From UBA6522 sp965237785 (GTDB lineage: Bacteria; Pseudomonadota; Gammaproteobacteria; Steroidobacterales; Rariloculaceae), in contig OZ250159.1 of NCBI GenBank assembly GCA_965237785.1, forward strand, positions 682,001 through 746,000: a DNA stretch of 64,000 nt, given 5' to 3'. Below, piece after piece: positions 1-8,341 of this stretch. Positions within the stretch are counted from its first letter, which is position 1. Each line of letters opens with the position of its first letter. A program made the position numbers and the translations under genes. Below the pieces are notes generated by a model. That model did no database searches. It was given only the letters and a program-made list of their open reading frames with translations, and was not told the DNA's origin.

Positions 1-1178
1 CGGGGTTGCCGATTTACTGGAACCACATGCCTCAGTCGGGCGTACAGATCAAACTGGACCGCAGTGGGTGCGTCACCGTCTTCTGCGGGGAGATCGAGAT
101 CGGCCAGGGTTCGGACTCGGTTCTCGCCGCCATCGTGGCCGAGGTTCTGGGCGTTGATCTGGCGGATATTCGACTTTGCGTGGGCGATACCGATCTGACG
201 CCCGTGGATTTGGGCAGCTACTCCTCGCGCGTCACCATGATGGTGGGTCATGCCGCCATGCAGGCTGCCGAGCGGGCACGGGACACTATCGCCGGCGCGG
301 TGGCCGCGCAACTGGACGTCCCGGAGGCGGAACTGGTATTCGCCGATCGCCGCGTGTTTCCTGCCGGCAATCCCGATGCCGGACTCGACTTTGACGAGGC
401 CGTCGTCGTCGCCGAAGCCCGCCACGGTACGCTGGGTACCACCGGTTCGTATATCCCGCCCCGCGCCCCGGGGCGCTACCGCGGCGCCGGAGTGGGCCCT
501 TCCCCGACTTATTCCTATTCTGCCGCCGTGGTGGAGGTAGACGCGGACACCGAGACCGGTGTCTACGATGTCAGCCACGTCTGGATGGCCCACGATATCG
601 GCCGGGCCATCAACCCGGTGCTGGCACTGGGTCAGATCGAAGGCAGCATCTACATGGGACTGGGCGAAGCCATGATGGAGGAGCAGGTGTTCCGGCGTTT
701 GCCGAAGAGACTGTCGCCCGCGCTGGTACACAAGATGCCCTCGATGCTGGAATACAAGAGCCCCGGCTTTCACGACATGCCCGGCATCACCAGCTACCTG
801 ATCGAATCCGACGACGAACGTGCGCCCATGGGCGCGAAGGAGGTCGGCCAGGGTCCGCTGCTGCCGATCGTGCCGGCGGTTGCGAATGCCATATTCGATG
901 CGGTCGGCGTGCGCGTCGATCAAATCCCGGTGACACCGGAATTGGTGCTCAAAGGCCTCGAAGCCAAGGCCAGGGGGCGTGCGCCCAGAGTCGGACCGAC
1001 AAGATTCCCCAAGGTCGACTACGGCGCGCCCGTGGAAGTGCCCACGCCGGACCAGGGCGGCGACGGACGTGCCAGGAACGACCCCAAACACCGCAGTGTG
1101 CGTTCGGCTTCCGGCACGATGAAGGACCGCGAAGAGGCGTTGAAGGAGCGGCGCAGTGCTACGCTTACCACCGCTTGA
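1..1178 (+). CDS. Molybdopterin-binding subunit of a xanthine dehydrogenase-family hydroxylase, 4-hydroxybenzoyl-CoA reductase alpha-like (5' truncated by window edge)
   Basis: Only the C-terminal half of the large molybdenum-cofactor subunit is present; the frame is open to the left edge. Family features are the IEIGQGSDS stretch, the AHDIGRAINP motif and the closing GAKEVGQGPLLP / AVANAIFDAVG region. The next gene carries a [4Fe-4S]-loop signature typical of 4-hydroxybenzoyl-CoA reductase beta subunits, so an acyl-CoA-type aromatic substrate is plausible but not shown. In the active-site motif, which usually reads G-x-K-x-V-G-E, the Glu is replaced by Gln (codon 849-851). A charged tail of about 60 residues follows the catalytic domain. 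The 3' end overlaps the next gene by 23 bp, which suggests one operon. Confidence 0.85.
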   Translation, partial: GLPIYWNHMPQSGVQIKLDRSGCVTVFCGEIEIGQGSDSVLAAIVAEVLGVDLADIRLCVGDTDLTPVDLGSYSSRVTMMVGHAAMQAAERARDTIAGAVAAQLDVPEAELVFADRRVFPAGNPDAGLDFDEAVVVAEARHGTLGTTGSYIPPRAPGRYRGAGVGPSPTYSYSAAVVEVDADTETGVYDVSHVWMAHDIGRAINPVLALGQIEGSIYMGLGEAMMEEQVFRRLPKRLSPALVHKMPSMLEYKSPGFHDMPGITSYLIESDDERAPMGAKEVGQGPLLPIVPAVANAIFDAVGVRVDQIPVTPELVLKGLEAKARGRAPRVGPTRFPKVDYGAPVEVPTPDQGGDGRARNDPKHRSVRSASGTMKDREEALKERRSATLTTA

Positions 1179-2184
1179 GTTCAGCGCGCCCACCGAATTG
1201 GGCGAGGCCCTGGCGGCGCTCGCCGGGGGCAAGACCCGGCTTGTCGCCGGCGGCACGGACCTGTGGCCCAACATGAAGCGCCGCCACCAGCAGGCCGACG
1301 CGGTTGTCAGCTTGATGTCGATCGACGAATTGCGGCAAGTGGAGCAGAATTCGCGGGAGTTGGTTCTGGGCTCGACGGTCACCCTGACCGCGCTGCTGCG
1401 CAACGATTCCGTCCGCGAACGCTATCCGGGATTCGCTCGCGCGGTGGCTGCCATCTCCTCGCCACCGCTTCGCAACATGGGAACATTGGGCGGCAACCTG
1501 TGCGTGGATACCCGGTGTACCTACTACAACCAGACCGAGGAATGGCGCCGCTCCATCGACTACTGCATGAAGGAGCAAGGCGCCATCTGTTGGGTCGCAA
1601 CCAAGTCGCCGCGTTGCTGGGCTCACTCCGCCAGCGACACCGCGCCCATGCTGTGCGCGTTGGGCGCCCGGGTGCGGTTGGTTTCCGTCGACGGCGAACG
1701 CGAGATTCCGATCACCAGTCTCTACCGCGACGACGGCATCGATTATCTTGGTATGAAGCCAGGCGAAATTCTCACGCAGGTGATTCTTCCCCGGGAGGCG
1801 GATAGCGAGCATTGTCGTTCGGCCTTCTGGAAGTTGCGCCGCCGAGGGTCGATCGACTTTTCCGTGCTATCCGTTGCGGTGGCGTTGTGGACCGATTCGC
1901 GGAACGTGGTCGAGCGCGCCGCGGTCTACCTGGGGGCTGTCGGCTCCAGCCCGGTGGCGGTCAGCGCGGCCGAGGAACTCCTGGTGGGCAAACAACTCGA
2001 TGAGGACCTGATTGCGGCGGTGGCGCGTCGGGCTCGCAAGGACGCGACTCCCATGAGCAATACCGACTTCATGCCCTCATGGCGCGGCAAGATGGCCGAA
2101 CACTATACCCATGCCGCGCTATGCGAAGTTGCGGGGCTTCCGGTGCGCCGCCTGGCGCCGAAGCATGGTTTGACGGTGGTCTGA
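1156..2184 (+). CDS. FAD-binding subunit of molybdenum hydroxylase, 4-hydroxybenzoyl-CoA reductase beta-like with [4Fe-4S] loop
   Basis: This 342-residue protein has the CO-dehydrogenase flavoprotein fold: the AGGTDLWPN FAD motif near the N-terminus and NMGTLGGNLC in the middle. After NLC comes a roughly 40-residue insertion with cysteines in RC-TYYNQ, DYC, AIC and PRC. This matches the extra [4Fe-4S] cluster loop known from the 4-hydroxybenzoyl-CoA reductase beta subunit and absent from ordinary CoxM/XdhB proteins. The start is GTG at 1156, preceded by GAAGGAG at a good distance. The gene overlaps the alpha-like subunit. The small 2Fe-2S subunit is not in view and may lie upstream. Electron transfer between flavin and the extra cluster is inferred from the family. 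Confidence 0.85.
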   Translation: MLRLPPLEFSAPTELGEALAALAGGKTRLVAGGTDLWPNMKRRHQQADAVVSLMSIDELRQVEQNSRELVLGSTVTLTALLRNDSVRERYPGFARAVAAISSPPLRNMGTLGGNLCVDTRCTYYNQTEEWRRSIDYCMKEQGAICWVATKSPRCWAHSASDTAPMLCALGARVRLVSVDGEREIPITSLYRDDGIDYLGMKPGEILTQVILPREADSEHCRSAFWKLRRRGSIDFSVLSVAVALWTDSRNVVERAAVYLGAVGSSPVAVSAAEELLVGKQLDEDLIAAVARRARKDATPMSNTDFMPSWRGKMAEHYTHAALCEVAGLPVRRLAPKHGLTVV

Positions 2185-2189
2185 GCCCG

Positions 2190-2257
2190 GGTCCACTATT
2201 CGCGTAGGTCCGTTATCCGATTCGGTCCGCTACCCGAGTCGGTCCGCTGCTCGATCC
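2190..2257. repeat. Four tandem imperfect 17-bp repeats
   Basis: Four consecutive 17-bp units each begin GGTCC and end in a CGa-like triplet (2190-2206, 2207-2223, 2224-2240, 2241-2257). They fill the gap between the flavoprotein stop codon and the tail of the broken aldehyde dehydrogenase gene. Confidence 0.7.
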
Positions 2258-3190
2258 TTCGGCGTCAGATCGAATTCGATGCCCTGGGCCAGGGGCAGTT
2301 CGCCTGAGTAGTTGACGGTCGCGGTGCAGCGGCGCATGTATCCCTTCCAGGCGTCGGAACCCGATTCGCGGCCGCCACCGGTTTCCTTCTCTCCGCCGAA
2401 TGCTCCGCCGATCTCCGCACCGCTGGGACCGATGTTCACGTTCGCGATACCGCAGTCGCTGCCAACCGCGGACAGAAACGTCTCGGCTTCGATGAGGTCG
2501 TTTGTGAAAATGCATGACGACAGACCTTGCGGTACGTCATTGTGCATGGCGATCGCATCGCCCAGCGTTCGGTACGGCATGACATAGAGAATCGGCGAAG
2601 GTCTCAGTGCGGACGATCTCGTGTTGAAAATCCGCTTCGACGACGGCCGGCTTCACGTAGTAGCCCCCTTCCAACCCCGGAACGATGACGCGCTCGCCGC
2701 CATGTACGCGAAAACCGGCTTCCTTGGCAACGGTCAGGGCCTGCTGCATACCCTGGAAGGCCTGCCGGTCGATGAGTGGGCCCATTAACGTATCGCTCGA
2801 GAACGGGTTGCCGATACGGATCTGGCGGTAAGCAAGACTCAGCGCTTCCACCAGCGCGTCGTAGACACTTTCGTGCACGATGGCGCGCCTCAATGTCGTA
2901 CAGCGCTGGCCGGCCGTTCCCACCGCCGAAAACAGGATCGCGCGAACCGCCAACTCGGGATCCGCCGACGGTGTCACGATCATGCCGTTGTTGCCGCCCA
3001 GTTCCAGGATACAGCGCGCGAAGCGTTCGGCGACAACCGGCGCCACGGCACGCCCCATCCGCGTGCTGCCGGTGGCGCTGACGATCGGGACGCGGCTGTC
3101 GGCGACCAGCCCCCTGCCGGCCTCCGAACCGCCGATAATGACTTGCGAGAGACCATCGGGTGCATCCTTAAACTCCCTCGCGGCCAAGTC
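2230..3190 (-). pseudogene. 3' fragment of ALDH7-type aldehyde dehydrogenase, frameshifted duplicate of the gene at 10331-11848
   Basis: This is a near-identical copy of the C-terminal three-fifths of the intact aldehyde dehydrogenase at 10331-11848, on the same strand. It retains the ELGGNNGMIV and GQRCTTLRR active-site region. Two bases are missing near 2594-2598 relative to the intact copy, which shifts the frame. Similarity begins near 2268 and fades near 3190, so the first 210 or so codons are absent. It should not make active enzyme. Together with the intact copy it brackets the integrase/RHS island, and it probably records a duplication linked to that island's arrival or rearrangement. 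Confidence 0.9.
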
Positions 3191-3209
3191 CGAAAACTGC
3201 TAGCCTGCG

Positions 3210-3647
3210 TTGGACATGTCGCATTGTAAAGTTTGCTACAGCGAGGTGCTGCCGCGCTGGTGCGCCGGGATAGACGCGGTGAGGGTGCCCGAGGCGTACC
3301 GCGACATCCTGTGGATCGGAGTCTACACCGCCAACTTGGGCGAGGTTATGTCGCTACGTTGGGAACGGATCGATTTCGTGCAGCGGATTCTGCGCTTAGA
3401 CGAAACCAAGACGGGCAAAGTACTGGAGCTGCCCATCACCCGGCAACTGGCGGCGATCACCAAGGCAGGCGGCACGAAATTCTGGTTCCACGGCTTACGG
3501 AACAGTTTCATGACCGTGGCCGACAGGGGGTTGCTGCTGCCGCGCTCGAAGACCAAGCGGCTCGTGAACCACGCCCTCGGCGCCGACGTGACGGAGGGGT
3601 ATGCCGCCGACTGGACCGTGGAGCAGCTGCGCGACCCCGTACAGTAG
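3210..3647 (+). pseudogene. Tyrosine recombinase (phage-type integrase) remnant
   Basis: The 145 residues resemble the catalytic domain of a tyrosine integrase: a helix ending GEVMSLRWERIDF, an ETKTGKVLELPIT beta region, an H-x-x-R box (FHGLRNSF), NHALG and a closing GYAADW holding the likely nucleophilic Tyr. The N-terminal arm-binding domain is missing. A segment between ITRQLAAI and the H-x-x-R box is shortened. The first catalytic Arg, expected just before GEV, reads ANLGEV instead. It is therefore a degraded element at the left side of the 3-10 kb island. Confidence 0.75.
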
Positions 3648-3733
3648 GAATCCACGTCATCGAGTACGTGGAGCTCGCCGATGTCAACAACGTTCATGGA
3701 GTCCAATACCAGGCCGTTTCCTTGACGCTCCCG

Positions 3734-5059
3734 TTACCAACAATGCGTGGCCGAATTTCGAAGTACTACGCCAGCATAACTTGGTAGATCATCCGCGTAC
3801 TCAACCAACCAGCATACCTCGGCACCCCCCCGAATCAGTTCGCGCAGAACAGGCGCTGGATCACTTGTTGTGGGATTGTCTCTCCAGGCCTCCACCGGGG
3901 TCAGGCCACCCACTCGCTCCAACGGGTCCGCCTCACTGGCCAGCAGAAATCTCACCATTCCGGGCGAACTCGCCCGGGCGGCCTCATGCAGCGCTCCGCC
4001 GCTCACGGGCGCGCCAGACGCAAGCAACATTCGAGCGATGTCATCGTGATCGTGGCGAAAGGCCATGACCAAGGCTTGCCGCAACGACTGTTCACCGATG
4101 AGATTGCCGTCACTTTGGACAAGTCCGAGTGCCACGTCGTAATACCCCAGGCGAGACGCGGCGACGAGCCTCATATCGGGTTCCTGGATACGCCCGATTT
4201 CGGCAACCCCGTCTTCCGCAATACTCAGGAGATCCGAATCGTCCGCGGCAACACCGGCGCGCATGAATTCGTAGATTATCCGCACGACATCCCTATTCTC
4301 CGGTTCAATGCCGTCTGCCAACATCAACTGCAAGTCCTCGTATCGCCTTCGAGCAAAGTCCATCGGTGTGCGCTCCAACACTATCGGGTCCTCGGGCAAT
4401 GCCTGAGTGGGATCGACCCCGCGGCTCAACAAGTATCGGATCATCCCGGGTGAACTGAAGCGTGTCGCACCATGCAGCGTGTGAGTCAGATCCGCGGTCG
4501 ATTCAAGAAGCAGTCGGGCTATGTCATCGTACCCCACAGCCATCGCTGCGCCCGCGGCGCGATTCATCTGCATTTGCCACGCCGCTCCCAAGTCGCGATC
4601 ACTCGCGAGTCGAAGTAGAACCTCTACAACATCGTAGTAGCCGTTAAGTGCCGCACCGCCCAGTCCGACGACCGCGATATCGAATCTCACCAACCCGAAG
4701 TCGATAAGGTGCTCGAGGACTCGTGTCATGCCTCCTCTGGTAACTTGGTACAACTGTACGCCGCTGGCATCGAAATCCCCGCCGGCGCGTAGCAACGCGA
4801 TAGCGATGTCCTCCTCCCGATCGTAGAGAGCAACCTTTAGCATTGGCCAGAACTCGCCGTTGCCGACCTCAATCGAGCGATTCGGATCGCCCCCGGCCGT
4901 CAAGTAACGCTCGATCGATGCTATGTCGCTGGTTCGAATACCTTCATACAAGGCTGAGTCCGTATATTCGACTCCTTGCTGTTCGACCAAGACGAGCCAA
5001 AGGACGATCCCAATCAGAGCACCGCCACACAAGACTCCCATGACATGGCGCTTTGTCAT
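3734..5059 (-). CDS. Membrane-anchored ankyrin-repeat protein, copy A
   Basis: The protein has 441 residues. An N-terminal hydrophobic segment (about residues 7-26) acts as a signal anchor, leaving the rest outside the cytoplasm. The body is a series of ankyrin-type units, for example MLKVALYDREEDIAIALLRAG and two later copies around SSPGMxRxLL. Its start codon overlaps the stop of a 33-codon metzincin-tail remnant (ATGA), so the two were once coupled. Close paralogues lie at 41778-43103 and 48796-50121, each downstream of an RHS gene or its remnant. Ankyrin proteins are known as immunity partners in polymorphic toxin systems. Immunity against the metzincin tip is my inference. Confidence 0.85.
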   Translation of the reverse strand: MTKRHVMGVLCGGALIGIVLWLVLVEQQGVEYTDSALYEGIRTSDIASIERYLTAGGDPNRSIEVGNGEFWPMLKVALYDREEDIAIALLRAGGDFDASGVQLYQVTRGGMTRVLEHLIDFGLVRFDIAVVGLGGAALNGYYDVVEVLLRLASDRDLGAAWQMQMNRAAGAAMAVGYDDIARLLLESTADLTHTLHGATRFSSPGMIRYLLSRGVDPTQALPEDPIVLERTPMDFARRRYEDLQLMLADGIEPENRDVVRIIYEFMRAGVAADDSDLLSIAEDGVAEIGRIQEPDMRLVAASRLGYYDVALGLVQSDGNLIGEQSLRQALVMAFRHDHDDIARMLLASGAPVSGGALHEAARASSPGMVRFLLASEADPLERVGGLTPVEAWRDNPTTSDPAPVLRELIRGGAEVCWLVEYADDLPSYAGVVLRNSATHCW

Positions 5060-5154
5060 GGACCGTACGTCTCGATCAAACTTTTCATGTGATATCCCTG
5101 CACGTCTCTCGGAACACCGTCAGCGTCCAAATGTACGATTCCCCGTTCGCCCAT
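5056..5154 (-). pseudogene. Orphan metzincin tail remnant (copy A)
   Basis: A 33-codon open stretch ends GVPRDVQGYH followed by a short basic tail ending YGP. This matches the last 20 or so residues of the metzincin-tipped RHS protein at 38509-41781. Its stop overlaps the ankyrin start exactly as in the intact gene. No HExxH region survives upstream, so it is a leftover and not a working gene. The rest of the 5155-5366 gap shows no gene I can support. Confidence 0.75.
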
Positions 5155-5366
5155 GCGAATTCATCGCCAATTTACGGTATTCACCCGGTCGCGAATCGTC
5201 CTACGGCGCAGGCTCTCAGCACTCTGCGAAAGCCCAGCGTGCAAGAGCAATTTCGAAAACAGTTTTACTATCAGTGACTAATCGGCGAAATATGCACCCT
5301 GGCACGCTCACCACCCAACGGGGAGCATTGCTTGAGCCAATCAGGCGCTTCACCCGTGTGGGCGCT

Positions 5367-5900
5367 TTAGTCCACCGACATGAAGCCGGTGTGACATATG
5401 CCACCGGTTAGGAGGACTTCAAATGGAACATCCCGCAAATCAGCCTGACTGACTGGACGCCCTTCGTGGTCGACAAACGGTCGCTGTTCCGTGCTGGTTG
5501 GGTAAGGTAGCTGAACCGAGAATCCGGAAAGAGACGCCCCAGGCGGAATTCTCCTATCTGAATCCGTGGCTCTCCAGAGATATTGCATGTACACACTGGG
5601 GTGATCGTCTGAGAAGAAATAGTTTCCCTCCCAGCCCGTTGGAGAACCCACGCTCGTCGGGATGTTGTCGCCAGTGATGGGCAGAAACGGCTCCGTGCCC
5701 CATCCAATACTAAGGGTACGGATTGGAGTGTCCGCGTTGTTGATCACCATGAACGCGTACGCGGGCGGGCCTTCACTGAAGCGATAGACGCGAACCACCA
5801 CCTCGGAACTGTCTTCGACGCAGGCGGCGGCCAGCGCATGTGGGTTGAGCGCGGAGAGCAATGCGAGCAAAAGCGATGACAGCGTAGCGTGGATATTCAT
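5367..5900 (-). CDS. Small exported protein next to the M15-tipped RHS gene, candidate immunity partner (copy A)
   Basis: The 177-residue protein starts with a clear Sec signal peptide ending near LNPHALAAAC. The mature part has a Cys near each end (ACVEDS and GICHTG), compatible with a disulfide, and a predicted beta-rich body with no family I recognise. It begins 12 bases after the stop of the M15-tipped RHS gene, with a GGAGGG ribosome site. A near-identical gene sits in the same place after the other M15-tipped copy (47961-48488). It is absent from the metzincin-tipped locus. That association suggests a partner or inhibitor of the M15 domain acting in the periplasm; this is inference. Confidence 0.8.
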   Translation of the reverse strand: MNIHATLSSLLLALLSALNPHALAAACVEDSSEVVVRVYRFSEGPPAYAFMVINNADTPIRTLSIGWGTEPFLPITGDNIPTSVGSPTGWEGNYFFSDDHPSVYMQYLWRATDSDRRIPPGASLSGFSVQLPYPTSTEQRPFVDHEGRPVSQADLRDVPFEVLLTGGICHTGFMSVD

Positions 5901-5912
5901 TTAAATGCCCTC

Positions 5913-8168
5913 CTAATTCGAATATACGAAATGATACGGATCGGCGCTTTTCAAAGGCCGTGACAAATTGCATGAAGCAGCGAGTGTATCGATACTCACG
6001 TCCTGCGGGAGCATCGTCCAACTGGCATCGAACGCGTTGCCCGCCGTATGGGGAGAAACCTTTGCGGGTTGATACCCCAGGCGGTGACTACGCCATTCGT
6101 CATCTACATTATCGCGAACCTCCGAGCATTGACCGCTCGGCCAGTCCTTCACGATCTGATACTTGTCCCAGACCTCTCGCAAATGGTCCTGGTACGACTG
6201 AGACCGGTATCCCGATATGACGTTCAGCGTGCCTCCGGCCCCGGAAACCGCGCTCCAGAGACACGCCAGCGCGTCCTGCGTTGCTTGCGTTAGATTCCCG
6301 ATGTCAAGGGGTTCGGGGTCGGGACTGTATGGGGTGACTTTGCTCGTCTCGCAGACCTCAATCTCCTCACTCGCCTGCGCCAGAAAGATCGACGCACCAC
6401 AACTGCAATCTATATCGTCCACAACTGTGTACACGCCAGGTGAAGAGTAGGAATGCGTGAACCGAAGATCTTCGTGGTTATACCAACCGAGGGGCCCAAA
6501 CAACCTTCGAGCGCTCCCGTCGCCATAATTGACATCGTGATTAAAGCGCCCAGGGAGGAAGCTAATATCTTCTTCCGTCTGGCCATAGTAATACATGATC
6601 CAACACTCGGATGCGGATCCATTGGCCTGAAACGTAACCTGCTGACCGGGAGTGATCGTTCTTGAACCGACTCTCGAAAGATTGAAACCGGTCACCCAGT
6701 CCAGACAGATGAAGCAGTTTGCGGTAAAGAGTTCGGGAGGTATAAACAGACTGTTCGACGCCTTGTCGAAACCGGCAATCGGCGTAGGCGCAATGCCTCC
6801 CTCCGAAATCAATATTCGATGTTGCAAACTGGAATACAACACACTATCGGGACTTGGGACTACGGTTTCGCGCACCACGAATCGAGCCATGCTGGGCACA
6901 AACCGGACCGCGCCAAACGGAGAGCCAATCGGTCGAGTGTGTGCGATGAATTCTTGGCTACCAAAGGTGCTGGAGGATACGGGGAAATTAATCGGCGTGA
7001 AGCCTGTCCTGTCATCAGCATCGAGCACGGGGTCCCGGTCCATGGGGTCGTAATCCGACGTGATCATATGGCGATCGTCAAGATATACCTCCGCCAGTCG
7101 ACCCAGTTCGTCGTACACGAACTCGGCCTCTCGATTGCCTGCCGTGGATCGTGTCAACCGACCGGCGGCGTCGTACTCGAAAGCCGTTTCAGGCCGCACT
7201 CGACCAGCGCTGGCGCTAAGGATTTGGTTTTGTGCCCCGATTACATACTGGTCGTTAATCATTCCACCATCTGGCGTAGGTCGGTTCATCTGAATCGCGT
7301 TGCCAACTTCATCATAGTCGATGGATATGGAGATTGGAGGATTCTCACCCGGCAAGTATCGAGCGTTGGTTCTCAGTCCCCGCGCGTCGTATTCGTACTG
7401 GTGGCGATAGATTCGGTCTCCTTTACGGATTTCCATCTCCTCAACGCGATCCTTACTGTTATAGCGTATTCGAACCGATCTGCCGTCTGACCACGAGAAC
7501 GCTGCAACGTGACCCACCTCGTCCGTATCCTCAATCGAAACGCTGTCTATGCAGCCTGTCCGATCGTGCCCGTAGCGACTCAAGCAATCCAAATCGGGGG
7601 CCAGCACAACGTCGCCGTTAGCGTTGTATGCGTATCGGGCGACGAAACCGACGTCATCGGTAATCGACACCACTCGCCCCCTCGCGTCATATAGAACGTT
7701 GCTGGTTGTCATCACGCCATCGACCAGCCGTCGAACCGAAGTAAGCCGGCTGCCCTCGTACTCGATGCTTGCGACATCTACGCCATCCAGCCTCAGACCC
7801 CTGACGCGAAGGTCATCGTCTATCGATAGCTCATTGAGCATTCCCGCAAAATCTTGAACGGCAGTAGTGAGCCCGGTTGCGTGGTGCCAGAAGACCGCTG
7901 CCTGCTGCATTGCGTTCCTGACCGTCGTGCTCGAATGGGCGTATTCGAACGTCATCGAATCGTGCTGGATGTCCACTCGAGTCGCACGCGCGTCAGCGTC
8001 GTGTATGGCGGCGATGTTCAGAATCTCGCGGGGATCCCGAATCTCTCGTAGTCGGCCCTTGTCGTCATAGCCCATACTCCAACTGCCACCGGCCAGATCG
8101 ACGACCTCGCTAAGCAACCCGAGTGCGTCGTATCTATATCGTACAGTTCGCCCAGAGTCGTCCTGCGG
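5913..8168 (-). pseudogene. 5'-truncated RHS/YD-repeat protein with PKD-like domain and C-terminal M15 (VanY-like) peptidase tip, copy A
   Basis: About 750 codons match the RHS protein at 38509-41781 from its DALGLLSEVVDL region onward, but the signal peptide and the first 250 or so residues are missing: similarity stops at about 8168. A 216-bp in-frame deletion, bounded by an 8-bp direct repeat in the intact copy, removes one set of YD repeats. After the PKD-like region the tip differs from copy B. It has SGYRSQSYQ, the Zn-binding SPHTAGNAFD pattern (H-x6-D) and a final YHF, as in D-Ala-D-Ala carboxypeptidases of family M15. The catalytic tip itself looks intact, but without an export signal the product is probably not delivered. 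Confidence 0.85.
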
Positions 8169-8290
8169 CGATGGACAAAGTGAAGTGAAATGGACCCAAT
8201 AGCAGGTTGCGAAGCCGCTGAAGGGCCAATTTCAGCCGGTTCATCGAGCCTGGATGCCCATTCAGGGTGCCGAGCGGCGCGATAAACGGC

Positions 8291-8320
8291 TTGACAGCCT
8301 ATTTTATTACATGTTATATG
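8291..8320 (+). promoter_or_regulatory. Sigma70-like promoter of the integrase gene
   Basis: A perfect -35 TTGACA (8291-8296) is followed after 17 bp by TTATAT (8314-8319), or after 18 bp by TATATG. The stretch is strikingly AT-rich against its surroundings. A start site near 8326 would favour the ATG at 8342 over upstream starts. Confidence 0.5.
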
Positions 8321-8330
8321 GCATTAACAT
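8311..8330. promoter_or_regulatory. Palindrome overlapping the integrase -10 region
   Basis: ATGTTA and TAACAT form a perfect 6-bp inverted repeat separated by 8 bp. It lies over the -10 hexamer, where a repressor or the recombinase itself could bind. Confidence 0.4.
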
Positions 8331-8341
8331 TGAGTTTATGC

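Noticed and set aside
2190..2257. CRISPR remnant
   Set aside because: 17-bp units are contiguous without spacers and too short and variable for CRISPR repeats.
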